Shown here piece after piece: positions 60,201 through 64,000 of a stretch of 64,000 nt of DNA; position 1 is the first letter of the stretch, and every line of letters starts with the position of its first letter. Source of the DNA: Smittia aterrima (Eukaryota; Arthropoda; Insecta; Diptera; Chironomidae). The DNA lies in the NCBI GenBank assembly GCA_033063855.1, contig CP093831.1, positions 1,984,001 through 2,048,000 on the forward strand, written 5' to 3'. The notes beneath the pieces were generated by a model, which worked only from the letters and a program-made list of their open reading frames with translations, had not been told where the DNA came from and did not search any database. The position numbers and the translations under genes were made by a program.

Positions 60201-62112
60201 TAAAGTCAAACGACGTAATTTACGATTGTCCCCAAAAAATACTTTTGTGCCCATTCTCGAACGATTCTGTCAAATAGCGCGAACTATTTAATAAACATGT
60301 CGCAATCCTAACCGACCGGGAGGTATCCGGGAATCTTTCTCGTTCGATCGCATTTTAATTCCAAACTCGAGTTCATATTTCTCGCGGATTTGAAAATTCC
60401 TCGCGTTGCATTTTCTGTCAATAAATCCTCTCGCGATGTTCATTCCCAAAAAATCGCTTTTTATCTCTATCATCTCATCTCGTGCCGCATTAAAATGCAT
60501 TCGCCCTGGCTAAGAGTTTAATTCGCGAATTTATTCGTATCACCATAAATATTTATTTTCTTTTGAAGAAGAAAGACTTCAATGATCGAGAAGGTAACGA
60601 CATTGAGTCGCAATTTTATTAATTTCCAATAAATCTTTTCGTTACTCTCTTTATTCGCTTTGTTGCGTCGAAGAGAAATTATTGCATGAGTTGTAAAGAC
60701 CGCCGATAAATTCTAATTTCCAACTTGTCACTTGCACTGAGCAGCGCAATAATCGCAATAATTCTGCTCAATTGAATTCGCGCTGTGAAAGTGCTCAATA
60801 TTTATATTTTATGGCCGTTTAATTGCGCTTAAAGAGAGAAGTGAATCTCATCGCGAGCATTTATTGTTGCGGAGGTGTCTTCGATGTTCTCAGTCTCGCC
60901 CTCAAACGCGATCGCAGCGGATCAGCAGGTTTCCTTTAAATTATTGTCAGATCTCATTAATTATAATCGTTGTTGGTGATGCTTGTAGAGAAATATCGCT
61001 TCATGCTCAACCACACGGAGGTTTTATGATATGTTAAAGTTGTAAATAAGAGTTGTTTAAAGGCTGATCGCAGTGAAGGAGATCAGAGATATTCTAATCG
61101 CTTCTTAGCTGCGCTACTGACTGAGAGACCTTTTCTCCCTCAAGACGATTGAAATAAACAGACGATTTATGTGTTATCGATAAACAAATTGTGGCATTTC
61201 TTTGTTTAAACGATGCTCAAAACGAGGAGTGATCCTTCTTCTTCTTCCTTCGTTGATTCAATAAAAAAAACTGAAAATTTATCTTTTAACAAATTCTTGT
61301 TGCTGTTTATTTTCACAAGCCCAGCTCGAGCGTTTTGCATGTTTCTCGTTCCATTTCGGCTGGTGCTTCGTGTTTTTATGAGTTTTATGAAAGCATGTTG
61401 TGATGATTCGATTTTCTGGTGCATGCGATGCATAAATTTCATTTTAACGCAGATCGTGCCGGGATTTTTATCGTTGCCATTTGTATTGTGCAAACAAATT
61501 TAATTTAATTTGCATAATTTTGAGTTTGCAATTGTGAAAAACTAAACTCAGAGGCATCAATCCAATTAATCCAATTTCCAGAAGGAAGGCGATTTATCTT
61601 GTTTGGTTTATTTACTTACGTCTAAATCTCTTATGATACATTAATGTGCTTTGAATAATTTCCCACTTCTCATTTACATAAATTCATCGTTTAAATTTGA
61701 GCCACACACCAGTTTTGCTTTATGGTTTTTTAATAGGCTTTCTAAACAAAACCGCAGAGCGATCCGTTCGTCGAGTTCGAGGGAAGAAGTCACAACGAGA
61801 CATTTTCTATCTGCGAGACAAGGATCGAGTTTATTTGTTTTCATTTCTGTTTTTTAGAAATAATCTCAAAATAAACAAACAATCAAACACTTTTCAACCC
61901 TGAAAGTAATCACAATCTGCATCATCTCTTCCGCGTGTTGTTGGAAATGTGTCTGCAGATGCTGTAATTATTTGTTTACACTGAGATTACGAAGATCATT
62001 TCGTTACAAATTTACATAAAATGATGATTTGAATAAAAGACGAAAGCTGTGGCTTGAAGCGAATTTCGTTAGAACTCATCTCAGTCAACATTTTTATTTA
62101 TTAAAATTTAAA
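57233..62112. other. Large gene-poor region upstream of the SAM-domain gene
   Basis: Nearly 4.9 kb with no supportable gene. ORFs at 57739..58020, 59062..59379 and on both strands at 61206..61503 lack domains, Kozak context or splice structure. A stretch around 60500-60970 is rich in TAAT-type sequence within less AT-biased DNA and could be regulatory for a nearby developmental gene. Confidence 0.4.
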
Positions 62113-63008
62113 ATGAAGAGTTTCGATGAAATAAAGTTTTTCTTGTGCAAGGACTTGACGATTCCTGAAAATCGAAGACGAAAAGTCGAGTAAGTTAATA
62201 AAATATTTCTTTCCTTTCGATCGGAATTTTATTTACGAAATTTATTTTCAGAGTTTCGTCAAAAGATTTAAAATCTTTAGAAGAAAACTTGACAACACTT
62301 TGTGGTTACTTGGTGGACGAGTTGGAGCTTCCATCTCAATTTAAATGGTCGAACGATGATGTCCTCAAATGGATTACGAATCTCGGCTTCCCTCAATATC
62401 AAAGAACGTTTGAAGCCAATTTAATTGACGGTCGAACTTTACTTCGAGTTGATGCTTCTGCTTTAGTTAAAATGAACATCAGAGACTTTGATCACATCAA
62501 AGAAATAACTCGATCAATTCGTGAAATGTACAAAATTGAGCTCGAGAAGTTCGATCGTAGCATTTCATTGCCTCCAAAGAATCCAGAAACTCTTTACAAA
62601 TTCCACAAGATCTCAACTGGTCCAATCTACGAATTGTGTCGGCGAACTGAATTTTTCAAGCAATTGAAGTTAATGGGAAAAGCTAAAATTCAATTGAATC
62701 ACTTTGAGAAGCTTCACGAGTGGCTCAAACACATTCCCGACTTCCAAGAGATTCGCATCGGAAATATCAAGCGAATCAATTTATATTTCGTCAAACCAAA
62801 TCCTTGTCAAGAGATCGAGTTGTTCAAAGGAGAAGATTTATGTCCTTGCACAATTCCTCCTTGCGAATGCAATTGGACTGAGAAAGAGAAGCAAGCTCCT
62901 TGGAAATTAGGTTTCTTGGTTGAAGTCGCCGAAGGAAAATATGGAAAAAGTCTTTGCGACGATAAGAAAGATTCAAATATTTTAAATTTAATTTTACTTG
63001 AAAAGTAA
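62113..63008 (+). CDS. SAM-domain protein, SAMD15-like
   Basis: Exons 62113..62189 and 62252..63008, 277 aa. A sterile alpha motif domain spans residues about 50-115 (FKWSNDDVLKWITNLGFPQYQRTFEANLIDG, VKMNIRDFDHIKEITRSIREMY) in one uninterrupted exon. The C-terminal half includes LYKFHKISTGPIYELCRRTEFFK and a small cysteine cluster (GEDLCPCTIPPCECNW), which does not look like a standard zinc finger. The arrangement resembles animal SAMD15-like proteins, often testis or cilia associated; that link is from memory of the family and tentative. SAM domains mediate protein-protein or, less often, RNA contacts. Confidence 0.7.
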
Positions 63009-63345
63009 TTAAAAGTTCTTCCATTGCTGTCTCAATTTTCTTTGTGATCACAATTAGAGTCTCGCAACCAATCAACGGAAACATCTGAAGCTCCGCCTTC
63101 TCCACTGAAAGAAAATATCTCCGCGATCACATCTATCTCTGTTCACACGCGACCTAACTTCCCTCCGTGAATTCTCTTTCACTTCTCACTTCGATTTATC
63201 ATTCTCGCTTTAAACTTGTTTAACTTCATTCATTCGACGAGAAAAAAAAATATTTTTTGTGTGCAACGAGAATCATTTCACGGATCAGTTCGTTTCGATA
63301 TCTCAACGGGTTAAGTTCATTATTTTCCTCTCGCGATCATTCAAA
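63009..63345. other. Spacer and probable 5' UTR of the last gene
   Basis: 337 bp between the SAM gene stop and the next start codon, same strand. No ORF of interest; an A-rich run precedes the likely 5' UTR. Confidence 0.4.
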
Positions 63346-63805
63346 ATGGATTCGATGGAAACGGAAAGTTTCTGCTCAAATAGCTCGACAAATAGCGATT
63401 TTAATCAACCAAAAGATTACAGTTTATCGTCGGCAGACTTGTCAATGAAAAGTGAAATTAACGAACCAAACAATAACATAATCGTTAGCAAATCAATGAA
63501 ACTAAACTTCGGTGTCGATCGGTTGCTTTCAAAGTGTGACAAGAAATTCGATAAAGTTCAAATCGTCGATGAAATGTTAATCAACAGAAGTCTCATCGAT
63601 AAAAATTTATATCCGCCATGTGTGAACGATCACGACGTTCTCCTGAATCTAAGTGCAAATAACATTCACAGCCAAACGGAAATCGGAAGCAATCAATTAG
63701 GAATTAATTTATTACACCAGCAATTAACTCAATTGAATAATGGATTATCGAGTCAGAGCTTCGTTCTGAAGCCATTTCCAATCAGATTTGGAAGGAATCA
63801 CAATG
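63346..63805 (+). CDS. 5' exon of a probable transcription factor with an eh1-like motif (partial)
   Basis: First coding exon, 153 codons plus one base, ending at the donor CAATG|GTAAAG; the rest lies beyond the window. Start ATG at 63346 (MDSMETESFC). The N-terminus is Ser/Asn-rich and acidic. Residues 54-62, NFGVDRLLS, fit the eh1 Groucho-binding pattern F-x-V/I-x-x-L-L that is placed N-terminal to the homeodomain in many NK, Hlx and related proteins. A Gln/Asn-rich stretch (LLHQQLTQLNNGLSSQ) and the segment VLKPFPIRFGRNHNG follow. No homeodomain is visible here, so the family is an inference from the motif and composition. Confidence 0.5.
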
Positions 63806-64000
63806 GTAAAGGAAATTTTGTTTATTTTTTAACCCAAATGCTCTTAAGTAATTTGCAAACGCATTCAGCGAAAGGCAATTACATCAAAAGTTGCAATTAA
63901 CTCATTGAGTCTCCATCTGGAATCTATCGATAGTCAGGAAAAGTAAATTTAAACAAATAGCTGGAAATTTGTATGATTTTCCTCAATCGCGTGAAACTCA

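Noticed and set aside
61206..61503. Overlapping 95-96 codon ORFs on both strands
   Set aside because: Mirror ORFs of low-complexity sequence; neither has supporting features.

Overview
The window is nuclear DNA from an insect. The genes carry many short (about 50-80 bp) GT-AG introns, the spacers are AT-rich, and the families present are arthropod ones: a 7tm_6 odorant receptor, Plus-C odorant-binding proteins, a SmydA-type SET/MYND protein and a ZAD zinc-finger protein. The compact introns, the Plus-C odorant-binding proteins and the single-SH3 Vav suggest a dipteran, perhaps a nematoceran midge; that placement is inference. I saw no transposon, CRISPR array, tRNA or rRNA gene. Gene models were assembled by eye from splice signals and reading-frame phase, and all exon lengths were checked for phase consistency except where stated.

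Layout. 26-1308 (-): odorant receptor. 4098-26629 (+): a 22.5-kb otoferlin-type ferlin gene of 18 exons, the backbone of the left 40% of the window. Its intron 1 holds a complete antisense SmydA gene (4487-6737). Its 9-kb intron 9 holds six two-exon genes for secreted 12-cysteine Plus-C odorant-binding-protein-like proteins (14522-20044; five +, one -), several carrying near-identical duplicated promoters. 28092-30169 (-): TRAF/MATH protein without a RING. 30927-31733 (-): Rab27. 33360-34446 (+): cytosolic sulfotransferase.

From 34.6 to 48.3 kb lies a dense housekeeping block: NADP-isocitrate dehydrogenase (-), eIF2B gamma (+), FAM114A-like (+), DIMT1 18S rRNA dimethylase (-), NOL12 (+), a ZAD/C2H2 zinc-finger protein (-) and Vav (+). 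Four gene pairs here are divergent or convergent with little spacing. The FAM114A and DIMT1 stop codons interlock in one TTAA.

From 48.3 kb on the sequence is sparse. It holds two genes for secreted proteins of about 320 residues that look like members of one uncharacterised family (50421-51847 and 55317-57232, both -), a SAM-domain protein (62113-63008, +), and the 5' exon of a probable transcription factor with an eh1-like motif that runs off the right edge (63346-63805, +).

Functional links: DIMT1 and NOL12 both act in ribosome biogenesis and share a short divergent promoter. The odorant receptor and odorant-binding proteins are both chemosensory families but are separated by other genes. 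The most unusual feature is the lineage-type cluster of odorant-binding-like genes living inside an intron of a conserved membrane-fusion gene.
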